Assembly (NCBI RefSeq): GCF_900074915.1
Contig: NZ_LT222319.1
Span: 372,001-436,000 of the forward strand
Origin: Pseudomonas cerasi
Lineage (GTDB): Bacteria; Pseudomonadota; Gammaproteobacteria; Pseudomonadales; Pseudomonadaceae
Direction: 5' to 3'
DNA: 64,000 bases
The notes beneath the pieces are model-generated. The model ran no database searches and had not been told where the DNA came from. It saw only the letters and a program-made list of their open reading frames with translations. The translations under genes were made by a program, and so were the position numbers. Shown piece by piece: positions 8,625 to 17,030 of the stretch; position 1 is the first letter of the stretch, and every line of letters begins with the position of its first letter.

Positions 8625-9260
8625 TTACGATAGATTAACTCCTAATGCCAAAGCCGCATCACCATTGCCTTGTGACGCTGCACAACTGCGCATCTGACGT
8701 GCTATGTCCGGTGCAATGTCAATGGGGGCGAGCTTTTCAGCCACGTAGGATTGCGCTTGCGCGCTTCCTTCATCTGCCGCTTTGCGAAAGTATCGCAGGG
8801 ACATATCCTCGTCTTGTTGCAGACCCGCCGCGCCCTTTTGAAGATAGATGGCGATCATGTAATACCCCGAAGCCACATGCGCATCTATCAGCTGTTGGCT
8901 AAGTCTTAATCTTTCCCCTCCAGTGAGCTTGAACTGGCCACGCATAGCACCGTTCTGCAGGTTGACATTGGCCTTGTAGTGGTTGTTTTCTGCCGCGATG
9001 CGATACAGTCTCCCTATCTCTACGTCGACCGTTTCATCCTGCTGGATCTGGTTATTTTTCTGCAGCCAGCGCGCATACTGAAACAGTACGTCCGTTTCCG
9101 ACGAAGGGGGCGGGATTTTCTCGTGTACGCAGATAAATGCCAGCTTGGCGTTGACTTCGCTCAACTGATTCAGCGGCGCGTCCTTCGTCCGTGAGGTAAG
9201 GGCATTGCCGGAGCTGCAGGCGGCCAACAGTAGGCTTGAAAGCAACAAAGTCAGGAGCAT
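8625..9260 (-). pseudogene. Sel1-repeat lipoprotein (Tle5 immunity paralogue), truncated by IS66
   Basis: This is the third tandem copy of the Sel1 lipoprotein family, cut after about 211 residues; the intact neighbours have 351. The signal peptide and lipobox (LLLAACSSG) and the first Sel1-like units are present and nearly identical to its neighbours. The frame ends ALGVNLS-stop, and the stop codon TAA is formed by the first bases of the IS end (TC|GTAAGC). The C-terminal 140 codons are absent from the window. A shortened lipoprotein could still be made. Confidence 0.88.
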
Positions 9261-9370
9261 CAGTCATGGTCCGTCATAGTAGCGTCGTGATAATAAAGTT
9301 CAACGAGCGCGCGTCGGGTTTGAGTTTGGGCAGAGATTTGCATGTGCCGATCACTGTCGACACATGTAAA
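9261..9370 (-). repeat. Duplicated intergenic leader between Sel1 lipoprotein genes, copy 1
   Basis: The spacer upstream of the truncated copy (GTCATGGTCCGTCATAGTAGCG and following, read on the plus strand) recurs nearly unchanged at 10453-10562. A more diverged version precedes the 11655-10600 gene. The gene and its spacer were therefore duplicated as one unit. Confidence 0.75.
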
Positions 9371-9396
9371 TCTCTGCTTGGCACATGGATCTGTGA

Positions 9397-10452
9397 TCAA
9401 TCTTCCTTACTGTAGACCGGAGAGCCTGGCAACGGCTTGCCTGTTTTAGGATCAAGCACCATGGCCTTGGCCAGTTGCTCGATCAGCGCTTCGGAGGGCT
9501 TGGGCGGCGGGATGTTGGCTTCATGTTCTTCAACCCATTTCAACTTGCCATCCCAGGCCGGGAGTTTGGCTGGTGGCAGGGGAACGATTTCGTTGATTTC
9601 TGGGACGCTTGGGTTGGCGTAGGATAAGTTACCCAATACCTTGCCAATTTGCTTGTAACGTTGCGCTCGTTCAAGGTCTTCTGTCTGGCCTATATAATAC
9701 AAGCGATCATCTGACTTAGGGCCGCGAAAACCATTCTCTAAAAAAGACGCTGAGCTCTCGTCGCCTGCTGCGACTCCTAACTGAAAAGCTTCAAGAGCGG
9801 CCTGATATTGTTTAGCCGTTTTCAAATGTACACCTAATGCTCCGGCTGCTTTGCCGTTACCTTGCTCGGCAGCACAGCGACGCATTTGTCTTGCAATATC
9901 CGGTGCAATATCAGTAGGCGCGAGTTTTTCGGCAACGTATGCTTGCGCTTGCGCACTTCCCTCATCTGCCGCTTTGCGAAAGTAGCGCAGGGATATATCC
10001 TCGTCTTGTTGCAGACCCGCCGCGCCCTTTTGAAGATAGATGGCGATCATGTAATATCCCGAAGCCACATGTGCATCTATCAACTGCTGGATAAGGCGTA
10101 GTCGTTCCCCCCCAGCGAGCTTAAACTGACCACGCATGGCGCCGTTCTGCAGATTGACGTTGGCCTTGTAATGGTTGTTTTCTGCCGCGATGCGATACAG
10201 TCTTCCGATCTCGATATCGACCGTTTCATCCTGCTGGATCTGATTGTTTTTCTGCAACCAACGGGCGTACTTGAACAGCACGTCCGTTTCTGCCGAAGGG
10301 GCCGGGATTTTCTCGTGTACGCAGGTAAATGCCAGCTTGGCGTTGACTTCGCTCAACTGATTCAGCGGCGCGTCCTTCGTCCGTGAGGTAAGGGCATTGC
10401 CGGAGCTGCAGGCGGCCAACAGCAGGCTTGAAAGCAACAAAGTCAGGCGCAT
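9397..10452 (-). CDS. Sel1-repeat lipoprotein, probable Tle5 immunity protein
   Basis: A 351-residue lipoprotein with a signal peptide ending LLLAACSSG (lipobox LAAC), so it is likely exported and anchored with its body in the periplasm. Sel1/TPR-like helical units are visible (YARWLQKNNQ..., YYMIAIYLQKGAAGL, SLRYFRKAADEGSAQAQAY, AALEAFQLGVAAGDESSA). In P. aeruginosa, pldB (a T6SS Tle5 phospholipase) is followed by tandem Sel1-type immunity genes PA5086-PA5088. The order here is the same, so protection against the PLD effector encoded at 13540-11753 is inferred. It is almost identical to the next gene except for a divergent stretch at about residues 205-280. Confidence 0.8.
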   Translation of the reverse strand: MRLTLLLSSLLLAACSSGNALTSRTKDAPLNQLSEVNAKLAFTCVHEKIPAPSAETDVLFKYARWLQKNNQIQQDETVDIEIGRLYRIAAENNHYKANVNLQNGAMRGQFKLAGGERLRLIQQLIDAHVASGYYMIAIYLQKGAAGLQQDEDISLRYFRKAADEGSAQAQAYVAEKLAPTDIAPDIARQMRRCAAEQGNGKAAGALGVHLKTAKQYQAALEAFQLGVAAGDESSASFLENGFRGPKSDDRLYYIGQTEDLERAQRYKQIGKVLGNLSYANPSVPEINEIVPLPPAKLPAWDGKLKWVEEHEANIPPPKPSEALIEQLAKAMVLDPKTGKPLPGSPVYSKED

Positions 10453-10562
10453 CAGTCATGGTCCGTCATAGTAGCGTCGCGATAATAAGGTTCAACGAGA
10501 GCGTGTCGGGTTTGAGTTTGGGCAGAGATTTGCATGTGCAGATCACTCTAGGCACATGCAGA
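10453..10562 (-). repeat. Duplicated intergenic leader between Sel1 lipoprotein genes, copy 2
   Basis: This spacer is nearly identical to 9261-9370, including the segment GTTTGAGTTTGGGCAGAG. It shows that the lipoprotein genes multiplied as gene-plus-leader units. Confidence 0.75.
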
Positions 10563-10599
10563 ATCTGGCTCGTAACAGAAAGCCTCTACCGCCCTATAT

Positions 10600-11655
10600 T
10601 CAGTCTTCCTTGCTGTAAACCGGAGAGCCCGGCAATGGCTTGCCCGTTTTAGGGTCAAGCACCATGGCCTTGGCTAGTTGCTCAATCAGCGCTTCAGAGG
10701 GTTTAGGCGGCGGGATGTTGGCTTCACGCTCTTCAACCCATTTCAGCTTGCCATCCCAGGCTGGGAGTTTGGCTGGTGGCAGGGGGACGATTTCGTTGAT
10801 TTCGGGGACCTTTGGATTGGCGTAGGACAATCTATTCAATATCTTGCTAATTTGCTTGTAGCGCTCAGCACGGTGAAGATCTTCTTTTTGATCCATATAG
10901 TACATGCGATCATCGGGCTTAGGATTACGAAATATTTTGCCTAGAAAAGAAGCTGCAGTTTCATCACCTGATGCAACACCGCGCTGGAATGCCTCAAGTG
11001 CTTCTTGATATTTTTTATCTGTCTTTAGATCAAAGCCCAAAGCAACTGCCGCCTCGCTGTTACCCTGCTCAGCCGCGCAGCGTCTCATTTGCCTAGCGAT
11101 ATCTGGTGCGATGTCAATTGGTGCAAGCTTGTCGGCGACAAAGGCTTGTGCTTGCGCGCTTCCCTCATCTGCCGCTTTGCGAAAGTATCGCAGGGACATA
11201 TCCTCGTCTTGTTGTAGACCCGCCGCGCCCTTTTGAAGATAGATTGCGATCATGTAATACCCCGAAGCCACATGCGCATCTATCAGCTGTTGGCTAAGTC
11301 GTAATCTTTCCCCTCCAGTGAGCTTGAACTGGCCACGCATGGCACCGTTCTGCAGGTTGATATTGGCCTTGTAGTGGTTGTTTTCTGCCGCGATGCGATA
11401 CAATCTGCCAATTTCGACGTCGACCGTTTTATCCTGCTGGATCTGGTTATTTTTTTGCAACCAGCGCGCGTACTGGAACAGCACATCCGTTTCTGCTGAA
11501 GGGGTCGGGATTTTCTCGTGTACGCAGGTAAATGCCAGTTTGGCGTTGACTTCGCTCAGTTGATTCAATGGAGTGTCCTTTGTCCGTAAAGTAATGGCGT
11601 TGCCGGAGCTACAGGCAACCAACAGCAAGATTGAGAGCAACGTAGTTAAGCGCAT
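10600..11655 (-). CDS. Sel1-repeat lipoprotein, probable Tle5 immunity protein (effector-proximal copy)
   Basis: A 351-residue paralogue of the 10452-9397 gene and the first gene after the PLD effector (97 bases away, AT-rich spacer). It has a signal peptide with lipobox LLLVACSSG, Sel1-like helical repeats and the same C-terminus (KAMVLDPKTGKPLPGSPVYS). Residues about 205-285 differ most from the other copy (FDLKTDKKYQEALEAFQRGV... against VHLKTAKQYQAALEAFQLGV...). Being adjacent to the effector, this is the best candidate for the cognate immunity protein. Confidence 0.82.
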   Translation of the reverse strand: MRLTTLLSILLLVACSSGNAITLRTKDTPLNQLSEVNAKLAFTCVHEKIPTPSAETDVLFQYARWLQKNNQIQQDKTVDVEIGRLYRIAAENNHYKANINLQNGAMRGQFKLTGGERLRLSQQLIDAHVASGYYMIAIYLQKGAAGLQQDEDMSLRYFRKAADEGSAQAQAFVADKLAPIDIAPDIARQMRRCAAEQGNSEAAVALGFDLKTDKKYQEALEAFQRGVASGDETAASFLGKIFRNPKPDDRMYYMDQKEDLHRAERYKQISKILNRLSYANPKVPEINEIVPLPPAKLPAWDGKLKWVEEREANIPPPKPSEALIEQLAKAMVLDPKTGKPLPGSPVYSKED

Positions 11656-11752
11656 CAGTCAAAGTCCGTCATGTTGGTTTTGCTGTAATAGAATTCGACA
11701 AGAGGTGCACTAGGTGATGAGTTTTTTGATTTAAACTCTCTATTCTGTTTAA

Positions 11753-13540
11753 TTATTTCATGCCATGCCATGCCATGCCATGCCATGCCATGAATGCTTC
11801 CTCAGGATCATCCTGCGCCCCTCCCCCCCTCGTATGCAGATCCCACAACCGCCGCCGCAACGGCTGACTAAACTCCGGATGCTCATGGCAGATGTTCAGT
11901 TCGCTATCCACCATCATGCTTCGAGTGTTGATGTTGGCCGAGCCGTGTGTGGTGTAGACGTCATCGACGATCATCAGTTTGGAGTGGATGTAGACCGGCA
12001 TCCAGGGCTGGCCATCTTGCAAATCGCGCGCGACCAGTGAGCAAACATGAATCTTCAAGCCTGGCACTTCCTTGGCTACCAAGTTGGAAGTTTCAATCTC
12101 CTTGGTTTTCCGGTCCATCTCCGCTTGCCATTCGTCCAGCTTTCTCTGCTCGGCCCGATCATTTGGCCCGTCCGGCCGAGGTCTGACCGGGGCTTCACTT
12201 TTCATCTCCTTGATCATTCGCAGCTTGGTGATGGCCGGAATGGTTTCTGCCCTGCCGAGGCTGGCGAGCATTTCCTGGGTCTTGGCTGTGCCCATGCCAA
12301 CCCCGTCCTTGGTGTCATTGGTGACGACAAAAAGATAGAGGGGCTCCTTGCGGCCTGCTTTGAAGTATTTCCCTGCCAGGGTCTTGAGGTGATCGGCCAG
12401 CGGCGGCCAGCGGAAGTACTGGTTTTCGATGTAGATGAACTGGGTGGCGTTGTTGGCAGCCACCATGTAACCGCTTTGGATGTCAAAGACAGGTTTTTCA
12501 TGGTCGCCTACGTCATCCTTGTGCTTGCGGTTGGTTTTGGGCTGGCCCACCTGGGCCTGGGTGCGCAACAGTTGCATCATCAACCGCGTGCCGTTCTGGA
12601 ACTGGAGACGATTGGAGGTCGGATCGCAATCGCGGCAGGCGAGCAGGTCCTCGCCGGTTTCCTTGCGCCAGGCGATGGCGAAGTTCTGGTGCACATCGTG
12701 GAGGATCGGCCCGGACAACATGCACGAGATGTCCTGGCGTGGCGTAGAGCCGCGCGAGCCTAGATAGGGCTCAGGCTTGGTGCCTTCTTCACGGTTCAGT
12801 GCCGAGTGTTGATCGGTGTCCCAATATTCGTCCAGCGAATTGTGGCCCATGACAAAGCCGACCGCGCTGGGCAGTTCATAGTCGACCAGTACACTTTTCT
12901 GGTGGTGCGAGGCGCTGGCGCTCAGGACGAGGCGCATGCCCACGCTGATATTGGGATCGAGCGCTTCATACTTCACCCAGTGCTTGATCTCTAACCGTTC
13001 ATTGGCGCTGAAGCCACGACTCACGAACACTGGAGATTTGCCTTTGACTCGCTCAGCCGCCTTGCCATCGGACACCGCGCATTCGGAGAACCAGTCGCGA
13101 TCGTAGTCATACTGATCAGGCGTGGAGCTTTGCATGGCCCGGGATTTTATCCGGATTACACCTTTGCCCGGCAGATTACCTTCGCCTGCTACGCCTGCGG
13201 AGTTGAAGGGCATTTCCCAGCCCAGTATGCGTACCTTCACACCGTTGGCAGCCTTGATCCTGAGCAGTTCGCCAATGCAGGGGTGGGATCCGTCGCGGAT
13301 GAAATACATGGAAGGCTGGAAGCCCCAGCAGATGATTTCGACGGATTTTTCAGCCTTGGCAATGGCCTCATAGACGGCCTTGAACGCTTCCTCTCCGTTG
13401 ACCAGCGGTCGGTAGGTGGCTGGAGTCGGGCTGAATTCGCTGTCCTCGACGAACCAACGCTGAACAATCCTGGCGCTGTTGGTGTGCGAGAGTGCGATGG
13501 GCACTGTTATGTTGTTGAGGCGGGGAAGTGGCGATTCCAT
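11753..13540 (-). CDS. Type VI secretion phospholipase D effector, Tle5/PldB-like
   Basis: A 595-residue protein of the phospholipase D superfamily with two HKD motifs, HQKSVLVD and HSKLMIVD, the second followed by GSANINTRSM. These form the paired active site that cleaves phospholipid head groups. Tle5-type effectors are delivered by VgrG into neighbouring cells. Start: the frame is open to 13663, but ATG 13540 (MESPLPRLNN) has AAGGA upstream and begins where the domain-like sequence begins (ATYRPLVNGEEAFKAV). The longer form would add 41 residues. Neighbours are vgrG and a 102-residue gene upstream and three Sel1 lipoproteins downstream. The C-terminus is built from a 5-bp repeat. Confidence 0.87.
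   Translation of the reverse strand: MESPLPRLNNITVPIALSHTNSARIVQRWFVEDSEFSPTPATYRPLVNGEEAFKAVYEAIAKAEKSVEIICWGFQPSMYFIRDGSHPCIGELLRIKAANGVKVRILGWEMPFNSAGVAGEGNLPGKGVIRIKSRAMQSSTPDQYDYDRDWFSECAVSDGKAAERVKGKSPVFVSRGFSANERLEIKHWVKYEALDPNISVGMRLVLSASASHHQKSVLVDYELPSAVGFVMGHNSLDEYWDTDQHSALNREEGTKPEPYLGSRGSTPRQDISCMLSGPILHDVHQNFAIAWRKETGEDLLACRDCDPTSNRLQFQNGTRLMMQLLRTQAQVGQPKTNRKHKDDVGDHEKPVFDIQSGYMVAANNATQFIYIENQYFRWPPLADHLKTLAGKYFKAGRKEPLYLFVVTNDTKDGVGMGTAKTQEMLASLGRAETIPAITKLRMIKEMKSEAPVRPRPDGPNDRAEQRKLDEWQAEMDRKTKEIETSNLVAKEVPGLKIHVCSLVARDLQDGQPWMPVYIHSKLMIVDDVYTTHGSANINTRSMMVDSELNICHEHPEFSQPLRRRLWDLHTRGGGAQDDPEEAFMAWHGMAWHGMK
11759..11792. repeat. Pentanucleotide tandem repeat (CATGC, 6.8 copies) at the 3' end of the effector gene
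   Basis: Six full CATGC units and one partial are directly joined. On the coding strand they encode the last residues of the phospholipase as MAWHG-MAWHG-MK before the TAA. Five is not a multiple of three, so gain or loss of one unit would shift the frame at the extreme C-terminus. Confidence 0.9.
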
Positions 13541-13693
13541 GAGCGTTTCGTCCTTATAGTTTTTGACACGCTGCCTGATCGGAGAGGCGAGCTGGATGGC
13601 TGACAGTTGATCGCACAGGCCATGGCCGTTCTGCAGGTTCATCAGGATGCATGCCGGTCGCAACTCTGGTCTCGAATGGGTTAGTCGTTCCCA

Positions 13694-14002
13694 TCACGTT
13701 TCCGATTCTGATTCTGGGTTGTTCAGTGAGGTGTACAGGGCCCGGAACTTGCTCTCAGTTCCTGCCCGAGAGTTCGTTGAACCCGTTTGGTTGCTATGGC
13801 GATGAAATCCGCTGTTGGCGAATTCGGCATTGCTTTGCTCGCCTTGGTACTGCCCGCCGACCGGAATGTCGTAACTCACGCCATTGGCCAGTTCTAGCGT
13901 GTAATTGCTGGTTGTGGGGTGGTGATCAACGTCAATTGCCCCGGTTTTATCCATGACGCCTTTTTTGACGACTGATGCCCCGTCGCGCAACGTGTAAGGC
14001 AT
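13694..14002 (-). CDS. Small VgrG-tail-like protein between vgrG and the effector
   Basis: A 102-residue protein starting MPYTLRDGASVVKKGVMDKTGAI. The first half (LRDG...KGVMDKTGAIDVDH...YTLELANGVSYDI) resembles the transthyretin/Ig-like tails found at the C-termini of some VgrG proteins. The second half is polar and low in complexity. It starts 6 bases after the vgrG stop, so the two are translationally linked. Most likely it is a detached VgrG tail or adaptor that couples the PLD effector to VgrG. This is inference from position and weak resemblance; I do not recognise a named family. Confidence 0.6.
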   Translation of the reverse strand: MPYTLRDGASVVKKGVMDKTGAIDVDHHPTTSNYTLELANGVSYDIPVGGQYQGEQSNAEFANSGFHRHSNQTGSTNSRAGTESKFRALYTSLNNPESESET

Positions 14003-14008
14003 ACCAGC

Positions 14009-16594
14009 TCATGCACTAGAGCTTCCGGCGTTGGTTTGCCCAGCATAAAAGGTAAGCGCTTGGGTCACCGAGGACTCGGGCCAGGCAGGGTGGTCGCGAT
14101 TAAGCTGGGCTGGCCCACTAAACGTCTTCTTCGCCCCTTTGACATCAATCGTCCCCGGCGCGTGAATCTCGATGTTGCCGTCCTTGATGCGGATGTAGCC
14201 ACCACCGCTGGTAAGCAATATGCCGTCCTGAGCAGCGATTTCTATTCCGGCAGCGGTCGAGGTGATTTTCACCCCTTGCTGCGCGGTCAGCTCCATCGCA
14301 TCACTTTGCGCCTGCAACTCGATCTTGCCTTTGGCCACGAACAGTTTGGCTCCAGCATTCTGCGCGAACAGGCTGATGCTTTGCGCGACGCTGGCCAGCA
14401 GGGATTTGCCGCTGGCGATGCTGACGTCTTCGCCGGTGCTCAGGGTCAGGTGCTTGCCGCTGTGCAGGTGGGTGCTTTTCGGCGTGGCGGTGGCGATGTC
14501 GGCAGGGGAGGAGGCGATCAGCAATGGCTGCTGGTAACCCGGTGTCTTGCCGCGTCCGCCGCTGCGGATCGCCCAGGCGGTATCGCCGCCGTTGCGTTGC
14601 TGCTCGCCGGGGCCTTGGCTCGGGCTGCCGTCGTCACTGCCGTAGGTCACGTCGGCATCGCTATTGAGCTGGGTGAGGCTGTCCAGGCCTTCCTGCATGG
14701 GCAGGGCATTGTGCTGTTGCGCGGTGTCGGACAGGGTCTTGACGCGTTGCTCGCTGTTTTTCAGTTGCTGCTGCGCTTCGCTGGCATCGATCTGTGCGCC
14801 CTGGGCACCGCTGCGTTTCCAGGTGCTGAGGTAAAGACCCTGCTGGGCGCGCAGGGCACCGTAAGCATCGGTGCGCAGTTCGAACCCGGTACCACGCAGG
14901 CCACCGCGGTTGTTGCCGCGCTGGTCGATCAGGTAACCAAGGTTAAGCTGGGTATGCCCGTGGCTGCTGTGGATCTGGGTGCGAACCTGGCCGGTCGAGT
15001 CGTCCATCACCCAGTGGTTGAAACCGCCGCCGCCGACTTCCTTGCTCTTGTAACCGGCCATCAAGCCGCTGGAGTGCCAGGCGGGTTTGTGGCCGCCGTA
15101 GACCTGGCCCATGACCAGTGGCCGATCAATGTCGTTGTCCAGAAAGGTGATGACCACTTCTTCACCGGCACGCGGCACATGTACGCTGCCCCAGTCCGGA
15201 CCACTACTCGGTTGCATCATGCGCAGCCAGCAGGAGCCCAACTCGCCATCCTGAGACAGGCGGTCCCAGTGAAAGCGTACGCAAATCCGGTTCAAGGTGT
15301 CGGTAAACACTTCATGGCCGCTGGGCGTGACGACCACTGCGGTCTGTTGGCCGAGGCTTTTGGGTTTGAAATGCTCCGACGGGCTGCGGAACGGCACGCT
15401 GTGCAACTGGCCTTCGAAGCGATTGAGGAAGAAGCCGTGGCTGCCGACGCCCAAGGTGTCCGCTACCTTGTTCACGACGCCAAGCCCTGAAGGCTCAGGG
15501 CGCACCGATCTGAACAGCGCCGCCAGACTACCCGGCACTTCGCGGCGCTCCTTGGCCAGTGGCAAATTGCTCTCGGCGAACATCTCGACTTCGATCAGCA
15601 AAAACTGACGCTCTTCGGCTGCCTTGCGCTCGTACAGCGGATGCTGGGTCAGCTCAAACCAGCGCCCGGCTTCCATCTGCCGCACGCCGCTTTGACCTTG
15701 CACACGACGTGCCTGGGATTCACGCTGTTCGATCTGTACGCGGCTCAGCCACTCGCCCCGGTCCTGCTTCTGCCAGCCGTACTGGCCCTGATACTCGTAA
15801 CGCTCCAGCGCCTGCGGGGCCGAAGCGGCCTGCAAGGCCGGCATCACGGTTTCGCGTGGCTGGCCGTGGGCCAGGTAATCGACACTGCGCCAATGCAGCT
15901 TGCCGCTGAGCAACTGCGAGCCACTGCTCCACTGGGTAATGCCGTCCTGTTTCTCTGTGGCGTTCTGGGTGTGAAAGCGAATGCTCTGCGGTGCCAGCGT
16001 GGGCAGGGTGTCGACGGTGTCAGTGAAGACGATGCAATGCTTGTCCGCCGTGTGCTCGACGTACCAGAAAAGACCTTCCTGCTCGCACCAGCGCTGCACG
16101 AAGTTGGCATCACTTTCATTGAACTGGGTAACGTAGGACAGCGGGGCGTATTCACGTCGCAGGTCCAGGCGGTAATTGCCCTTGGCCTGCTCGTACATCG
16201 AGAAAACGGCTTCCAGAATTGTCGGCAGATTCTTGTCCTGCCAGATGCGGCAGTCGAGTCGGTATTCGAGCAGGCTGAACCAGGGCGCGAAGACCAGTTG
16301 CCAGTCATGCAGACCGCCGTCATTGCCCAGATAGCGCACGCTCTCGACCAGGCCATGACGCTGCGCGGGAGAACCGTCATCGCAGAGAATCGCCAAGCTG
16401 ACCGGCTGGCCGATGAGTTTTTCAGGATCGTATTCGGTGTCCTGCACCACCGCGTCAAGGGTGTAGCGAGGAACGCGCCCGATGCGCTCGACCCCATGCA
16501 TGCGCAGGGCCTGAAGCTGATGCTCGCCCAGCGGCGTGGTGAGTTGCAGAAGGCGTCCGCTCTGGCTGAGAGGTGTGCCAAAGGTCAGGTCCAT
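14009..16594 (-). CDS. vgrG: Type VI secretion spike protein VgrG
   Basis: An 861-residue VgrG. The N-terminal gp27-like part includes FVQRWCEQEGLFWYVEH. The gp5-like OB segment carries RVRFHWDR-type sequence (ICVRFHWDRLSQDG, CWLRMMQPSSGPDWG, PRAGEEVVITFLDNDIDRPLVMGQVY). The C-terminal DUF2345 beta-helix region is rich in SGKHLTLSTGEDVSIASG and GGYIRIKDGNIEIHAPG. It forms the tip of the T6SS tube and carries effectors. AAGGAG lies before the ATG. No other T6SS structural gene is in the window, so this is an orphan vgrG island served by a cluster elsewhere. Confidence 0.95.
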   Translation of the reverse strand: MDLTFGTPLSQSGRLLQLTTPLGEHQLQALRMHGVERIGRVPRYTLDAVVQDTEYDPEKLIGQPVSLAILCDDGSPAQRHGLVESVRYLGNDGGLHDWQLVFAPWFSLLEYRLDCRIWQDKNLPTILEAVFSMYEQAKGNYRLDLRREYAPLSYVTQFNESDANFVQRWCEQEGLFWYVEHTADKHCIVFTDTVDTLPTLAPQSIRFHTQNATEKQDGITQWSSGSQLLSGKLHWRSVDYLAHGQPRETVMPALQAASAPQALERYEYQGQYGWQKQDRGEWLSRVQIEQRESQARRVQGQSGVRQMEAGRWFELTQHPLYERKAAEERQFLLIEVEMFAESNLPLAKERREVPGSLAALFRSVRPEPSGLGVVNKVADTLGVGSHGFFLNRFEGQLHSVPFRSPSEHFKPKSLGQQTAVVVTPSGHEVFTDTLNRICVRFHWDRLSQDGELGSCWLRMMQPSSGPDWGSVHVPRAGEEVVITFLDNDIDRPLVMGQVYGGHKPAWHSSGLMAGYKSKEVGGGGFNHWVMDDSTGQVRTQIHSSHGHTQLNLGYLIDQRGNNRGGLRGTGFELRTDAYGALRAQQGLYLSTWKRSGAQGAQIDASEAQQQLKNSEQRVKTLSDTAQQHNALPMQEGLDSLTQLNSDADVTYGSDDGSPSQGPGEQQRNGGDTAWAIRSGGRGKTPGYQQPLLIASSPADIATATPKSTHLHSGKHLTLSTGEDVSIASGKSLLASVAQSISLFAQNAGAKLFVAKGKIELQAQSDAMELTAQQGVKITSTAAGIEIAAQDGILLTSGGGYIRIKDGNIEIHAPGTIDVKGAKKTFSGPAQLNRDHPAWPESSVTQALTFYAGQTNAGSSSA

Positions 16595-17030
16595 TGTGTA
16601 ACTCCTTTACTTGCGCAAACTGTACGTCCTGTCTTTCAAATGGCCACTTCGTGTGGCGAATTGAAAAGAAACACAACGTTCAGCGTCGATCCTGTTTGCC
16701 GCCGATGCGCAAGCGACTGCGCTGTTAGTGGCCGATGCGGGGAATGAGTTCCCACACTGGCGGGAAATTCATGATCTTAAGTATCTTCGGCGCAACGCGT
16801 TCTGCGCTGGGTGACAAGGCTGCATTTCAACACATTTGGCAACTAGCTAGTAACGTGTTTCATGTTTCGAAATATCATTGCTCAAGGCTGCGGTGTCTAC
16901 CTGAATTGTTCGCCAGCAGGTGTGCTGCGTTTCTGGAAATGGAGTAAGACTTTGGCTACAGACAGTGCCGACTGCGCTGGGCCAGTTGACGGTAACATCA
17001 GCTGGATCAGCGCAACTTTTACTTAAAAAC
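16595..17030. other. Gene-free stretch between vgrG and czcA
   Basis: 436 bases with no convincing coding frame. The part next to vgrG must hold its promoter and carries the AAGGAG Shine-Dalgarno. I see no clear terminator hairpin for czcA and no recognisable operator. It marks the boundary between the T6SS island and the metal-efflux operon. Confidence 0.5.

Larger units (their letters stand above)
6298..8628 (-). mobile_element. Complete IS66-family insertion sequence
   Basis: A 2331-base element carrying tnpA, tnpB and tnpC on the minus strand. Both ends start GTAAGC when read inward: GTAAGCGGATGGCGAACACACC from 8628 and GTAAGCCAGGCCGGCACCCA from 6298. IS66 elements usually make 8-bp target duplications. 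The flanks are GATAGATT (8629-8636) and CTCGTTGA (6290-6297), which do not match. The element cuts a Sel1 lipoprotein gene on one side, and the missing half of that gene is not on the other side. The element therefore probably marks a deletion or recombination junction. Confidence 0.88.

Noticed and set aside
1..8628. Simple composite transposon of two IS66 copies
   Set aside because: The two elements differ at about a fifth of residues and the second lacks target duplication, so the segment was not moved by two identical ends; rearrangement is more likely.
11759..11792. CRISPR-like array
   Set aside because: The 5-bp units have no spacers; it is a simple tandem repeat.
14036..15490. Long plus-strand open frame (484 codons) opposite vgrG
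   Set aside because: It mirrors vgrG codon usage in GC-rich DNA; the minus-strand VgrG has clear domains, this frame none.
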